A stretch of DNA of 64,000 bases from Rhodobacterales bacterium 56_14_T64 (GCA_002162795.1 MAAY01000062.1:41551-105550); one strand, 5' to 3'. Counted from the stretch's first letter, positions 16,004-25,690 are shown. Numbers and translations are program-made. The notes: generated by a model from the sequence alone, not told the origin.

Positions 16004-17299
16004 TCAGGCCAGCATCATCATCGGATTCTCCAGGTTTTCAACGATGGCATTCAACAAGTTAGCCCCCACTGCGCCGTCGATGACACGGTGGTCAACAGAC
16101 ATGGTGACGGACATCACTGTGGCCACTTTCAACTCGCCGTCTTCGCCAACTACGGGCTGTTTTTTACCAGCACCCACAGCCAGAATGCCGGCATGGGGTG
16201 GGTTCACGATGGCATCAAAATTGTCGATGCCAAACATGCCGAGGTTGGAGATCGCAAAGGAACCGCCCTGATATTCATGCGGTGCCAGTTTGCGGTCGCG
16301 GGCCCGTGCTGCGAGGTCTTTCATCTGGACCGACAGTGACGAAAGGGATCTTGTGTCAGCGTCCTGCAGAACCGGTGTGAACAAGCCGCCCTCAATCGCA
16401 ACAGCGACGGCTACATCCGAGGCTTTGAGTTGCAAAACACGATCGCCTGCCCAGACCGCATTGGCCTCGGGGACGGTTTGCAGGGCGTTGGCGACGGCCT
16501 TGATGATGAAATCGTTGACCGAGAGCTTCACACCGCGTGCTTCGAGCTGTTTGTTCAGCTGGGCGCGGAATTTGAGCAACGCATCCAGCTGAATGTCGCG
16601 GCGCAGGTAGAAGTGCGGGATGGTCTGCTTGGCCTCGGACAGACGCGCGGCGATGACCTTGCGCATGCCGTTGAGGGGGATTTCTTCGTAGTCGCGATCC
16701 GTGTACATCTTCGCAACCATTTCGGCCGAAGGACCGGTTGGCGCAGCGACAACTGCGGGTGCAGCCGCAGCGGCTGCCGGAGCAACCATGGGTGCTGCAG
16801 ATGCATTTTCTACATCCGCTTTGACGATACGACCACGCGGGCCAGATCCCTGCAGCGTTGCCAAGTCCAGACCTTTGTCCGCCGCGATGCGACGGGCCAG
16901 AGGCGAGGCAAAGACGCGGGTGCCGTCTGCCGCAGCAGGGGATGCTGGGGCAGGTGACGCAGGGGCGGCTGCTTCAACCGCCGCAGGGGCGGCATCATTA
17001 GCCGCGGCTGCAGGGGCAGCGGGTGCGGCGCTGGTTGAGATGTCGTCGGCGGTTTCGCCGTCTTCCAGCAGGATGGCGATAGCAGTGTTGACCTTTACCC
17101 CTTCGGCGCCTTCGGCGATCAGGATCTTGCCGATGACACCTTCGTCAACGGCTTCGAATTCCATCGTCGCTTTGTCGGTCTCGATCTCGGCTAGCAGGTC
17201 ACCGGAGGACACGGTGTCGCCCTCTTTGACCAGCCATTTCGCCAGGGTGCCTTCCTCCATGGTGGGGGACAGCGCGGGCATCAGTATTTCTGTAGGCAT
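16004..17299 (-). CDS. pdhC: Pyruvate dehydrogenase E2, dihydrolipoamide acetyltransferase
   Basis: 431 residues. E2 transfers the acetyl group from E1 to CoA and forms the core of the cytoplasmic PDH complex. One lipoyl domain is at residues 1-80 with the lipoylated Lys43 in ETDKATME, then an Ala/Pro linker. The E1/E3-binding domain is at about 129-166 ([17 protein letters not shown]), a second flexible linker follows, and then the catalytic domain. The catalytic His is near residue 404 in SVDHRVIDG, and the usual Asp is present. It is last in the pdhA-pdhB-pdhC operon, 12 bases after pdhB. Confidence 0.96.
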   Translation of the reverse strand: MPTEILMPALSPTMEEGTLAKWLVKEGDTVSSGDLLAEIETDKATMEFEAVDEGVIGKILIAEGAEGVKVNTAIAILLEDGETADDISTSAAPAAPAAAANDAAPAAVEAAAPASPAPASPAAADGTRVFASPLARRIAADKGLDLATLQGSGPRGRIVKADVENASAAPMVAPAAAAAAPAVVAAPTGPSAEMVAKMYTDRDYEEIPLNGMRKVIAARLSEAKQTIPHFYLRRDIQLDALLKFRAQLNKQLEARGVKLSVNDFIIKAVANALQTVPEANAVWAGDRVLQLKASDVAVAVAIEGGLFTPVLQDADTRSLSSLSVQMKDLAARARDRKLAPHEYQGGSFAISNLGMFGIDNFDAIVNPPHAGILAVGAGKKQPVVGEDGELKVATVMSVTMSVDHRVIDGAVGANLLNAIVENLENPMMMLA

Positions 17300-17311
17300 A
17301 CGTCTGTCTCC

Positions 17312-18673
17312 TTACCGGTAAGTCACTTGTTTCACGGCAGAAATCACCTCGTCGGTGGTGATCAGTGCGTGTTTTTCGAGGTTGGCGGCATAGGGCATGG
17401 GCACGTCCTTGCCGGTGCAGGTGATGATCGGCGCATCCAGGTGATCGAAGGCTTGCTGCATCACCTCGGACGCGATGTAGCTGCCGACGGAGCCCTGTGG
17501 CCAGCCTTCCTCGACGGTGACCAGACGGTTGGTCTTTTTCACCGACTTGATCACCGTGGGCAGATCCATCGGACGCAGGGTGCGCAGGTCGATGACCTCG
17601 GCCGAGATACCGTCTTCGGCCAGCTTATCAGCGGCTTCCAGAGCGTATTGCATGCCGATGCTGAAGGAGACGATGGTGACGTCCGTGCCCTCGCGGCAAA
17701 TTTTAGCCTTGCCGAAGGGAACGGTGAAATCATCCAGCTTGGGAACGTCAAAGGCGCGGCCGTACATGATTTCGTTTTCCAGGAAAATCACCGGGTTGGG
17801 GTCGCGGATGGCTGTTTTCAGCAGGCCCTTGGCATCCGAGGCCGAGTAGGGCGCGACGACTTTGAGGCCGGGGATCTGCATGTACCAAGCGGCAAAACAC
17901 TGGCTGTGCTGCGCGCCAACGCGGGCTGCGGCGCCGTTGGCACCACGAAACACCATCGGAGCGCCCATCTGGCCGCCGGACATATAGAGCGTTTTGGCGG
18001 CGGAGTTGATGATCTGGTCAATCGCCTGCATGGCGAAGTTGAAGGTCATGAACTCGACGATTGGCTTCAGGCCACCAAAAGCGGCGCCAACGGCGATGCC
18101 GGTAAAACCGTGTTCAGTGATTGGCGTGTCGATGACGCGCTTGGCGCCGAATTCGTCCAGTAGGCCCTGCGAGATTTTGTAAGCGCCCTGATATTCGGCG
18201 ACCTCTTCACCCATCAGAAAGACGTTTTCGTCACCGCGCATCTCTTCGGCCATGGCGTCGCGCAAAGCTTCGCGCACCGTGGATTGCACCAGTTCGGTGC
18301 CCTCGGGCCAGTCTGGGGTCAGATCGGCAGCAGGGGCTGCAGCAACGGGCGCAGCGGCGGTTGTTGGGGCCGGAGCCTCAACAGCGGCTGGGGCTGCAGC
18401 GGCGGCGGCCGGTGTTGCATCCAGAGCTTCGCCTTCTTCGACCAGGATGGCGATGGCGGTGTTGACCTTTACGGCTTCGGTGCCTTCGGCGATCAGGATT
18501 TTGCCGATCACGCCTTCATCAACGGCTTCGAACTCCATCGTGGCCTTGTCGGTTTCGATTTCGGCCATGATGTCGCCGGAAGCGACAGTGTCGCCTTCTT
18601 TGACTAGCCATTTTGCCAGCGTGCCTTCTTCCATGGTTGGAGACAGGGCGGGCATCAGAATTTCAGTTGCCAT
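17312..18673 (-). CDS. pdhB: Pyruvate dehydrogenase E1 beta with N-terminal lipoyl domain
   Basis: 453 residues, about 120 longer than a plain E1 beta because a lipoyl domain (residues 1-80, Lys43 in ETDKATME) and an Ala/Pro linker are fused in front. The E1 beta part begins near residue 140 ([17 protein letters not shown]) and contains [17 protein letters not shown] and the [15 protein letters not shown] block. E1 is an alpha2beta2 thiamine-diphosphate enzyme that decarboxylates pyruvate. This fusion is known in alphaproteobacteria. The lipoyl domain is nearly identical to that of the downstream pdhC. Confidence 0.96.
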   Translation of the reverse strand: MATEILMPALSPTMEEGTLAKWLVKEGDTVASGDIMAEIETDKATMEFEAVDEGVIGKILIAEGTEAVKVNTAIAILVEEGEALDATPAAAAAAPAAVEAPAPTTAAAPVAAAPAADLTPDWPEGTELVQSTVREALRDAMAEEMRGDENVFLMGEEVAEYQGAYKISQGLLDEFGAKRVIDTPITEHGFTGIAVGAAFGGLKPIVEFMTFNFAMQAIDQIINSAAKTLYMSGGQMGAPMVFRGANGAAARVGAQHSQCFAAWYMQIPGLKVVAPYSASDAKGLLKTAIRDPNPVIFLENEIMYGRAFDVPKLDDFTVPFGKAKICREGTDVTIVSFSIGMQYALEAADKLAEDGISAEVIDLRTLRPMDLPTVIKSVKKTNRLVTVEEGWPQGSVGSYIASEVMQQAFDHLDAPIITCTGKDVPMPYAANLEKHALITTDEVISAVKQVTYR

Positions 18674-18687
18674 GTTGTATGTTCCCC

Positions 18688-19677
18688 TCAGGCGTAAATG
18701 TCGGTCCAGAGCTCGTCGAGCGCTGGTTCCGGGCTGGTGCGGGCAAATTCGGCGGCCTCGTTGACTGCGGCCTTGATGTCCTTGTCGATCGCTTTGAGGT
18801 CGTCCTCGGTGGCGTATTTATTGTCCAAGAGCATGGCACGGACCTGTTCGATTGGGTCGCGTTCCTCGCGCATTTTCTGGACTTCTTCGCGGGTGCGGTA
18901 TTTTGCCGGGTCCGACATCGAGTGGCCACGGTAGCGGTAGGTTTTGACCTCGAGGATATAGGGACCTTTGCCCGCGCGGCAGTGGGCAACGGCGCGCTCA
19001 CCTGCTTCTTTAACTGTCAAAACACTCATACCATCGACCGCTTCGCCGGGGATGCCAAAGGCTTCGCCGCGGGTGTAGATGTCGGGGGTGACAGAGGATC
19101 GTTTTTGCGACGTGCCCATGGCGAAGCCGTTGTTCTCGATGACAAAGACGACTGGAAGCTGCCAGAGTGCGGCCATGTTGAAGGTCTCGTAGACCTGACC
19201 CTGGTTGGAAGCGCCGTCACCGAAGTAGGTGAAGGAGACGCGATCGTTGCCCTTATACTTGTCGGCAAAGGCCAGACCAGCGCCGATGGGCACCTGAGCG
19301 CCAACGATACCGTGGCCGCCGTAGAAGTTTTTCTCTTTCGAGAACATGTGCATGGAGCCGCCCTTGCCCTTTGACAAGCCACCGATGCGGCCGGTGAGTT
19401 CGGCCATGACGCCGCCCGGTTCCATGCCGCAGGCCAACATGTGGCCGTGGTCGCGGTAGGAGGTCAGGCGCTTGTCGCCTTCCTCGGCGGCGGCCTCGAG
19501 ACCGACAACAACCGCTTCTTGACCGATGTAAAGGTGGCAGAAGCCACCGATCAGGCCCATGCCATAAAGCTGGCCTGCCTTTTCTTCGAATCGACGGATC
19601 ATGAGCATCGAGCGAAAATGCTCGGTCAGTTCCTCGGCGGAAACATTTGTTTTCTTGACACTTTTTCTCGCAGCCAT
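18688..19677 (-). CDS. pdhA: Pyruvate dehydrogenase E1 alpha
   Basis: 329 residues, the thiamine-diphosphate-binding subunit. The ThDP motif runs from GDGASNQG at residue 153 to Asn182-Asn183 in [10 protein letters not shown]. The phosphorylation-loop region [19 protein letters not shown] is present around residues 261-280 (quoted in part it is RYRGHSMSD). It is first of three pdh genes on the minus strand, with 14 bases to pdhB. The region just before its start carries a perfect palindrome that may control the operon. Confidence 0.96.
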   Translation of the reverse strand: MAARKSVKKTNVSAEELTEHFRSMLMIRRFEEKAGQLYGMGLIGGFCHLYIGQEAVVVGLEAAAEEGDKRLTSYRDHGHMLACGMEPGGVMAELTGRIGGLSKGKGGSMHMFSKEKNFYGGHGIVGAQVPIGAGLAFADKYKGNDRVSFTYFGDGASNQGQVYETFNMAALWQLPVVFVIENNGFAMGTSQKRSSVTPDIYTRGEAFGIPGEAVDGMSVLTVKEAGERAVAHCRAGKGPYILEVKTYRYRGHSMSDPAKYRTREEVQKMREERDPIEQVRAMLLDNKYATEDDLKAIDKDIKAAVNEAAEFARTSPEPALDELWTDIYA

Positions 19678-19700
19678 GGTGGCGAACTCCCCCTGCAGGC

Positions 19701-19726
19701 TAGATAGTTTAGTATTAAACTATCTA
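19701..19726. promoter_or_regulatory. Candidate operator upstream of pdhA
   Basis: TAGATAGTTTA (19701-19711) and TAAACTATCTA (19716-19726) are perfect 11-base inverted repeats around GTAT. The site ends 24 bases before the pdhA ATG, on the leader side. AT-rich dyads of this type are often bound by MarR- or GntR-like regulators. The regulator itself is not in the window. Confidence 0.55.
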
Positions 19727-19929
19727 ATAAAGGATTTTACAGCCGGTGGCGAGGAATATTGTGACGTGGGGTTTCTGACTGGTAGATCCCTGCCTGTCTT
19801 CGGCCCAACGATAACGCCAAATTGGCGCAGGTTGCAACAGGACGCTGCAGATCAGCGGCATCTGTGAAGGATTGATCGTGAGGGATGGGGGGGGGACTGT
19901 TCACAAAGGGAGAGCAGACGGTGGGGAGT

Positions 19930-20229
19930 TTAGCGGATGACGATTTCGTCAGCGCGTAACACGCCCAGAACCGAGCGCGCCTGTTCGTCTAGAAGATCCA
20001 GATCGAGGTAGTCGTCGGACAAGCGGTGGGTGAGGTTTTCCATCTGAGCGATTTCGAGCTCAAGTCGGGTGAGATCGCGGCTTAAGGTCTCTGCCTCTGC
20101 CGCGATCTCGACCCTACGAAACAACCCGAAATCCCCTTGTACTGCCGCAAATGTAAAGTATGCGCTAAGCGCAAATGCGGCGACAAAGAAGGCCAAGGAA
20201 CCAATTGAGGGTCTGTGGTTTCGGGTCAC
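19930..20229 (-). CDS. FtsB/DivIC-like septum formation initiator protein
   Basis: About 99 residues from the GTG at 20229 (a TTG at 20256 would add nine). A short basic N-terminus, one membrane segment (GSLAFFVAAFALSAYFTFAAV), then a periplasmic coiled coil with Leu/Glu heptads (AETLSRDLTRLELEIAQMEN) and a C-terminal LDLLDEQARSVLG typical of the family. FtsB-like proteins link early and late divisome parts. It lies between the pdh operon and pgk; the neighbouring position of metabolic genes is common in this clade. The start choice is uncertain. Confidence 0.8.
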   Translation of the reverse strand: MTRNHRPSIGSLAFFVAAFALSAYFTFAAVQGDFGLFRRVEIAAEAETLSRDLTRLELEIAQMENLTHRLSDDYLDLDLLDEQARSVLGVLRADEIVIR

Positions 20230-20568
20230 GTGAGATTGCCTGTATGTACTGCTCAAGTTTTATTTAGCGCCAGTTGATCCAGCGTCTGCCACAGTTATGA
20301 CACAAGCGATTCGGCTTGTGAATCCCCTTTGAGTCCAATGTTCGGAATTTTTTACGTTAAGGGTTTGGCAAGGTTTTTTTGTACTCCAAGGTCGGGTTGG
20401 CATTGCTGCTGACGATTTGAAGAGGCGCGGTTTGATCCTGCCCCGAATTGTTGTTTTATTGCTTTGTATTATGGCTTCCATTCGGCGACATCGGCCCATT
20501 CACCTCTGTTCAGAGAGCAAATAACTGGCGGCTGTATTGCCGAAAGGAGGAACTGGTTGTGGTTGTCA
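20230..20568. other. Intergenic region between pgk and the ftsB-like gene
   Basis: No convincing gene in 339 bases; the short open frames lack ribosome sites and family features. It should hold the promoter of the minus-strand ftsB-like gene. A perfect dyad CACAAGC (20301-20307) / GCTTGTG (20314-20320) has GATTC, a GANTC methylation-type site, in its loop. No T-tract terminator for pgk was found. Confidence 0.5.
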
Positions 20569-21759
20569 TTAGCGAGTCAATGCTGCAACACCGGGCAGGG
20601 TTTTTCCTTCCATCCACTCGAGGAAGGCACCACCTGCGGTGGAAATGTAGCTGAAATCCGCCGCAACATTGGCTTGGTTCAGTGCGGCCACGGTGTCGCC
20701 ACCGCCTGCAACTGAGATCAGATCGCCGGATTTGGTCAGAGCAGCGGCTTGTTGGGCGGCGGCATTGGTGGCCGCGTCGAATGGCGGTAGTTCAAACGCG
20801 CCCATGGGGCCATTCCAGATCAGGGTTTTGGATTGTGCCAGGATTTCACCCATGGCGGCGACCGTGGCGGGGCCCGCATCCAGGATCATGGCATCCGCCG
20901 GGCAGGCGTCGGCTGCAACCGTTTCATTATCGGCGTTTGCCTTGAATTCGCGGGCCACTACCACGTCGCTGGGCAACAGGATCTTGCATCCGGCGGTTTG
21001 TGCCTTGGCCATGATCTCACGCGCGGTGTCGGCCAAGTCGTGCTCACACAGGGATTTGCCCACATTCAGTCCCTGCGCCGCCAAGAAGGTATTGGCCATG
21101 CCGCCGCCGATCACCAAATGATCAACTTTTTCGACCAGATTTCCGAGCAAATCCAGTTTTGAGGAGACTTTGGCGCCACCAACCACGGCAGTGACAGGGC
21201 GCTTGGGCTGGCCCAATGCGCCTTCGAGGGCGGAGAGTTCGGCCTGCATCAGGCGGCCGGCGCAGGCGGGCAGCAGTTTAGCCAAACCTTCGGTTGAAGC
21301 ATGGGCACGGTGGGCGGCTGAAAACGCATCGTTGCAGTAGATGTCGCCGAGAGCGGCCATCTCTGCCGCCAGAACGGGGTCGTTGTTTTCTTCACCAGCA
21401 TGGAAACGAGTGTTTTCCAGCAGCAGGACCTGGCCGGGTTGCAGGGCTGCGACAGCGGCTTGGGCTGCGGGGCCGCGACAGTCGGCACAAAACACCACGG
21501 GGGCGGCAAAGGCTGTTTCAAGTGCGCCTTGTAGTGGGCGCAGCGACATTTCCGGGACCACCTGGCCCTTGGGTCGGCCAAAATGCGCCAACAGGATGGG
21601 GGTGCCGCCTTGGGCCAGAATATCCGCAACGGTGGGCACAACGCGGCGGATGCGGGTGTCATCGCTGACCTGACCATTTTCCACCGGTACGTTGATATCA
21701 ACGCGCAGCAATACTTTTTTGCCTGCCAGTTCCATGTCGTCCAGCGTGTTCCAGCCCAT
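20569..21759 (-). CDS. pgk: Phosphoglycerate kinase
   Basis: 396 residues, the usual bacterial length. It catalyses ATP formation from 1,3-bisphosphoglycerate in glycolysis and the reverse in gluconeogenesis. Seen: [15 protein letters not shown] at the N-terminus, the substrate-binding [26 protein letters not shown] near residues 190-206, the WNGPMGAFE loop and the closing [12 protein letters not shown] nucleotide-site motif. It is a single gene on the minus strand, divergent from the cyclophilin pair; a typical GGAGA site precedes the ATG. Confidence 0.96.
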   Translation of the reverse strand: MGWNTLDDMELAGKKVLLRVDINVPVENGQVSDDTRIRRVVPTVADILAQGGTPILLAHFGRPKGQVVPEMSLRPLQGALETAFAAPVVFCADCRGPAAQAAVAALQPGQVLLLENTRFHAGEENNDPVLAAEMAALGDIYCNDAFSAAHRAHASTEGLAKLLPACAGRLMQAELSALEGALGQPKRPVTAVVGGAKVSSKLDLLGNLVEKVDHLVIGGGMANTFLAAQGLNVGKSLCEHDLADTAREIMAKAQTAGCKILLPSDVVVAREFKANADNETVAADACPADAMILDAGPATVAAMGEILAQSKTLIWNGPMGAFELPPFDAATNAAAQQAAALTKSGDLISVAGGGDTVAALNQANVAADFSYISTAGGAFLEWMEGKTLPGVAALTR

Positions 21760-21893
21760 GTCCGTCTCCTTGCAAAAATCGGTGTCAATCTGCGGTTTAT
21801 TTCGGGGCTTTTGCCGGTAAGGTCAATGCTCCCTTGGCAATCTGCAGTGCGCAGCTTAAATATCACCGCAATTAGATAAGTCAGGAGAGCCAA

Positions 21894-22400
21894 ATGGCCG
21901 AGATCAAAGATCCCGAAAACACGATCATCATCGAGCTGAAGGACGGCAATGTCGTCATCGAGCTGCTGTCGGATGTTGCCCCGAAACACTCTGAGCGCAT
22001 GAAAGAGCTGGCGCGCGGCGGCGAGTATGACAATGTCTGCTTTCACCGCGTCATCGACGGCTTCATGGCGCAAACTGGTGATGTGGCCAATGGCGACATG
22101 GAAGACGGGTTCAACATCCGCAGCGCGGGCACCGGTGGCTCTGAGCTGCCCAACCTACCAGCTGAGTTTTCCAAACTGCCACACGATCGTGGCACCATTG
22201 GTGCGGCCCGTTCGGCCAGCCCGGACAGCGCCAACTCGCAGTTTTTCATCAACTTCAGCGACAACCACTTCCTGAATAATCAGTATACCGTCTATGGCCG
22301 GGTGATTGAGGGAATGGACCATGTGGATGCTATCGTGCGTGGCGAACCACCAGTGGAACCGGATCGGATGATCTCGGTCAAGGTGGCGGCAGATGCTTAA
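21894..22400 (+). CDS. Cytoplasmic cyclophilin-type peptidyl-prolyl isomerase
   Basis: 168 residues, single cyclophilin domain without signal peptide. Active-site features: FHRVIDGFMAQTGDV with the catalytic Arg, SPDSANSQFFINFSDNHFLNNQ in parts, and YTVYGRVIEGMDHVD. It speeds proline cis/trans isomerisation during folding. AGGAGAG precedes the ATG. Its stop overlaps the start of a second, exported cyclophilin by 8 bases, so the two are surely co-transcribed. Confidence 0.94.
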   Translation: MAEIKDPENTIIIELKDGNVVIELLSDVAPKHSERMKELARGGEYDNVCFHRVIDGFMAQTGDVANGDMEDGFNIRSAGTGGSELPNLPAEFSKLPHDRGTIGAARSASPDSANSQFFINFSDNHFLNNQYTVYGRVIEGMDHVDAIVRGEPPVEPDRMISVKVAADA

Positions 22401-22956
22401 ACTTGCAGCTGCTCTTGCCCTGATGGCCGGCCCTGCGCTGGCCAGCGGCCTTGAGATTACCATCGAGGGCGAACGTGACGACGGTACGGAAGTGATTGGC
22501 ACAGTTGTGATTGATCTGCTGGAAGACGTCGCACCCAAACATGTCGCGCAGATCACCGCGCTGGCAGCCGACGGCCAATATGACGGGGTGGTGTTCCACC
22601 GTGTGATCGAAGGCTTTATGGCGCAGACGGGTGATGTACAGCATGGCCGGTTGACTGAAGACTGGAGCCGGGCTGGCACCGGTGGATCTGAGCTGGGCTA
22701 TATCGATGCTGAGTTCTCGAGTGTGCCGTTTGATGCCGGTGTTGTTGGTATGGCGCGTGCGCAGGATCCCAACAGTGCCAATTCGCAGTTCTTTATCATG
22801 TTTGATGCGGGCCATTTCCTGAACGGGCAGTACACCGTTGTCGGGAAAGTGACCAAAGGCATGGATGTGGTGAATGCGATCAAGTTGGGCCAAGGCGGAA
22901 ATGGCGCAGTCTTGGGCACACCGGACGTTATGAAAACGGTAACCGTCACCGAGTAA
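22393..22956 (+). CDS. Exported cyclophilin-type peptidyl-prolyl isomerase
   Basis: 187 residues. Residues 1-18 (MLKLAAALALMAGPALAS) look like a cleaved Sec signal, so this is the periplasmic partner of the preceding cyclophilin. The domain has FHRVIEGFMAQTGDV, ANSQFFIMFD and YTVVGKVTKGMDVV. Compared with the cytoplasmic copy the core is very similar, suggesting a tandem duplication followed by gain of a signal peptide. The start is ATG 22393 inside the preceding gene. Confidence 0.93.
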   Translation: MLKLAAALALMAGPALASGLEITIEGERDDGTEVIGTVVIDLLEDVAPKHVAQITALAADGQYDGVVFHRVIEGFMAQTGDVQHGRLTEDWSRAGTGGSELGYIDAEFSSVPFDAGVVGMARAQDPNSANSQFFIMFDAGHFLNGQYTVVGKVTKGMDVVNAIKLGQGGNGAVLGTPDVMKTVTVTE

Positions 22957-22996
22957 ACAGGTGGAGCTTCCTGGGGGAAGCTCTGCAGCTTGTGTT

Positions 22997-23027
22997 GTGA
23001 GCAGCCGATGCATCATCGGCTGCTCAC
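22997..23027. terminator. Very strong hairpin after the cyclophilin pair
   Basis: GTGAGCAGCCGATG (22997-23010) and CATCGGCTGCTCAC (23014-23027) form a perfect 14-pair stem with a 3-base loop. No T-run follows on the plus strand, so it may be a 3' protecting structure or an operator for the next gene rather than a simple terminator. A smaller stem AGCTTCC/GGAAGCT lies at about 22966-22982. Confidence 0.55.
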
Positions 23028-23086
23028 GCCATTGTTGGGTGCCTGTTACCCCGCAAAGGCGCATTCTACCCCTGAAACAGGGGGGC

Positions 23087-24061
23087 ATGATGGCGTTCAG
23101 ATCCTTTTTGAGTATTGCACTGATCTGGCAGGCTAGCCTTACGGTGGCTGATCCAAAGCTGTGGCAACACGAATGGCCGCAAACTGATTTTTCACGCAGC
23201 AGTGTTGGTGATTGGAGCGAGATCCTTTCTGGCGGGCCGCCACGGGATGGCATTCCAGCGCTGAATGATCCTGAGATTATCCAAGCCAGCGAAGAAGTCC
23301 GTATCAGCGCGCGTGAGCCGGTGATTACGGTTGAGATTGCGGGGCAGGCTGCACGGGCCTATCCGCTGCGTTACCTGACATGGCATGAGATCGTGAATGA
23401 TCGCATCGGCGGCGTGCCGGTGGCGGTGACCTTTTGCCCGCTGTGCAACTCAGCCATGACATTTGACCGGCGCACTCGCACCGGGGTGCTGACATTTGGG
23501 GTGTCTGGCAAGCTGCGCAATTCCGATATGGTGATGTTTGACCGCGAGAGTGAAAGCTGGTGGCAGCAGGCGATCGGGCAGGGGATTGTTGGCGAGATGA
23601 CTGGCGTCAAACTGAAGACGCTGCCCAGCTGGATGGAAAGTTGGCAGGAGTTTGTCGCACGCAACCCCAAGGGACTGGTGATGGCGGAGCCCGCGTATAA
23701 CCGCGCCTATGGTCGCAATCCCTATCGTGGCTATGACAGCTCAGCGCGGCCGTTCTTGTATAATGGCGAGATCCCGCCGCATGGTATTCGCCCCTTGGCG
23801 CGAGTGGTCCGGGTCGGATCGCGAGCCTGGCCGTTACAGCGTTTGGCCGAGGTCGGAGAGTTGCGCGAAGCGGGGGTGGTGATCTCTTGGCGCGCGGGGC
23901 AGGCCTCGGCTTTGGACTCCGGGCACATTGGCAAGGGCCGCGATGTGGGGTCCATTCGGGTGCGCGACGGGCAGGGGCAGGATCTGGCCCACGATGTGAT
24001 GTTCGCCTTTGCGTTTCATGCGTTCTGGCCCGAGGGGCGCTGGATGCTGAGTGCGCAGTGA
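23087..24061 (+). CDS. DUF3179 family protein, probably exported
   Basis: About 324 residues. An N-terminal hydrophobic segment (SFLSIALIWQASLTVA) looks like a signal peptide. The DUF3179 core shows the family marks: VAVTFCPLCNSAMTFDR with two Cys, then WWQQAIGQGIVGE and a GYDSSARPFLYNG segment. The biochemical role of the family is not known; the CPLC pair could bind metal or form a disulfide. The ATG at 23087 (or 23090) follows a GGGGG stretch. It stands alone, after the strong hairpin at 22997. Confidence 0.85.
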   Translation: MMAFRSFLSIALIWQASLTVADPKLWQHEWPQTDFSRSSVGDWSEILSGGPPRDGIPALNDPEIIQASEEVRISAREPVITVEIAGQAARAYPLRYLTWHEIVNDRIGGVPVAVTFCPLCNSAMTFDRRTRTGVLTFGVSGKLRNSDMVMFDRESESWWQQAIGQGIVGEMTGVKLKTLPSWMESWQEFVARNPKGLVMAEPAYNRAYGRNPYRGYDSSARPFLYNGEIPPHGIRPLARVVRVGSRAWPLQRLAEVGELREAGVVISWRAGQASALDSGHIGKGRDVGSIRVRDGQGQDLAHDVMFAFAFHAFWPEGRWMLSAQ

Positions 24062-24644
24062 TCAGCACTGTTACTGCGCCCATCAGGGGAGAGCCACGGG
24101 GCGAACGTCCAATCCTAGGTGTTTAGTATTGCTGTCTTGGTTATTGACGTGTGTCTACACCATCAAATTACCCTGTAAATTGTATAGGCGTAAATTGCCC
24201 GTACCAAAAGGCCCCATCATTCCAGTCAATCAAAGGTTAAGTTGTGAAAATCGATCTATTTGTTCGCAATTTTAGAGTGTGTTGTCTCGGAGCGGTTCAT
24301 GTTTTGAGGTTTTAGGTTCAAAATTGTTTTGTGTTTAACTATTTGATAAATCTCAATTATATTGATGTATGGAAGCCTGGGAACGAATTCTCTCCTTGGA
24401 GTTGGTGATGTGGGGATGTGGGCTGTGATGTCAAGAGTTGTGAAAACTCGTGAAAAATGTCGATCACGTCCAGCGTGCCCTTAACACTTGTTGGCCTAAT
24501 GTCCGCTACGCCTCAAAACGAGGTTTCGCGAAACGGCAAGACGCCGAGCGCAGTAGTCAGAATGACGTCACAGAATGCTCCCAGCGGGCAGAAAAACAAA
24601 ACGGGGTAAAAACGCCCCTAGACTAGACCAAAGGAATACAGGCT
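24062..24644. other. AT-rich leader region of the flagellin gene
   Basis: 583 bases with no convincing gene. The left part is AT-rich. Nearer flagellin, GTTTCGCGAAAC at 24523-24534 is a perfect 12-base palindrome, preceded by CCTC-AAAAC-GAGG. GGGG (24603-24606) can pair with CCCC (24615-24618) just before the AAAGGAAT ribosome site, a possible 5' UTR control point. No promoter could be assigned with confidence. Confidence 0.45.
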
Positions 24645-25493
24645 ATGACCAGCATTTTGACCAACAATGGCGCAATGGTTGCTTTGCAGACTCTGCAATC
24701 GGTGAACAACAATCTGACCGACGCGCAGAACGAAATCTCGACAGGTAAACGGGTAGGTTCAGCCAGCGATAACGCAGCTGTATGGGCCATTTCCAAGACA
24801 ATGGAATCTGACATCGCAGGTTTTAATGCCATCTCTGAGGCCTTGGCAGTGGGAGAGGCCACTGTATCTGTCGCCTCGGCTGGTGCTGAACAGATTGTGG
24901 AAACACTGACTGAAATCAAAGAACTCATCGTTTCAGCGCAATCCGAGAATGTCGACCACAACAAGATCCAGGATGCGATTGACGCGAAAAACGAGCAAGT
25001 AGCATCTATTATTGGTGCCGCCCAATTCAACGGTACCAATCTGCTGGCCGCAGATGTTGACGGCAATGGCTCCACCAGCATGGGGGTTCTTGCCTCGTTG
25101 GACCGGGTTGGCGCAACTGGTGCGCCGACGGCAACCGAGATCACCGTGGTTACAGTGGACTTTCAGACATCCATTGATTTGCCGACCAACTTGACGGCGA
25201 TCAGCGACAGCACCACAGCGGCCACCGCCTTGGCTGAGATCGAGGGTTTTCTGATCCTGGCCATCGATGGGGCCGCTCAGTTGGGTGCTGATGCGTCTCG
25301 GTTGACGGATCAGGGTGAATTTGTCTCCAAGCTGACCGACGCCATGAAAATGGGTGTCAGCTCGATGACTGACACTAACATGGAAGAGGCATCGGCCCGA
25401 TTGAAGGCGCTGCAGACCCAGCAGCAACTGGCTGTGCAATCGTTGTCGATTGCCAACAGTGCACCAGAATCGATCATGACGCTGTTCCGTTAA
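24645..25493 (+). CDS. Flagellin
   Basis: 282 residues, the filament subunit. The N-terminal D0/D1 helices (SILTNNGAMVALQTLQSVNN, then ISTGKRVGSASDNAAVW) and the C-terminal D1/D0 helices (ARLKALQTQQQLAVQSL, ending SIMTLFR) are classical; residues 130-210 form a short variable domain. It has no signal peptide, as expected for export by the flagellar type III system. No other flagellar gene lies nearby, so this is a stand-alone flagellin locus. AAGGAAT precedes the ATG, and a hairpin follows the stop. Confidence 0.95.
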   Translation: MTSILTNNGAMVALQTLQSVNNNLTDAQNEISTGKRVGSASDNAAVWAISKTMESDIAGFNAISEALAVGEATVSVASAGAEQIVETLTEIKELIVSAQSENVDHNKIQDAIDAKNEQVASIIGAAQFNGTNLLAADVDGNGSTSMGVLASLDRVGATGAPTATEITVVTVDFQTSIDLPTNLTAISDSTTAATALAEIEGFLILAIDGAAQLGADASRLTDQGEFVSKLTDAMKMGVSSMTDTNMEEASARLKALQTQQQLAVQSLSIANSAPESIMTLFR

Positions 25494-25500
25494 GCGACCT

Positions 25501-25528
25501 GAACCGGGGCGCATGGCTGCCCCGGTTC
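25501..25528 (+). terminator. Terminator hairpin of the flagellin gene
   Basis: GAACCGGGGC (25501-25510) and GCCCCGGTTC (25519-25528) form a perfect 10-pair stem starting 7 bases after the stop codon. The following sequence is only moderately T-rich. Confidence 0.65.
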
Positions 25529-25610
25529 AGCATCTTTCTGGGAAAAATAATTTTCTGCCATAATCCATATTATTAGGCGCATAGAGGGGCCTACTGGGGT
25601 GCCCGGCTGT

Positions 25611-25662
25611 AAAAATTGTAGCCTGAGACTTGAACAGATCTCTGAAATCGACAACAATTTTT
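25611..25662. promoter_or_regulatory. Inverted repeat upstream of the Rieske oxygenase gene
   Basis: AAAAATTGT (25611-25619) and ACAATTTTT (25654-25662) are perfect 9-base inverted repeats 34 bases apart, with GAGA...TCTC inside. They end 28 bases before the start codon. This could be a double operator for a regulator or a stem around the promoter. Confidence 0.35.
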
Positions 25663-25690
25663 GACGCGATGCAGACAGTCGGAGGTCAAA

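Noticed and set aside
17327..18163. 278-codon plus-strand frame opposite pdhB
   Set aside because: Gly/His/Asp-rich shadow of a highly conserved gene.
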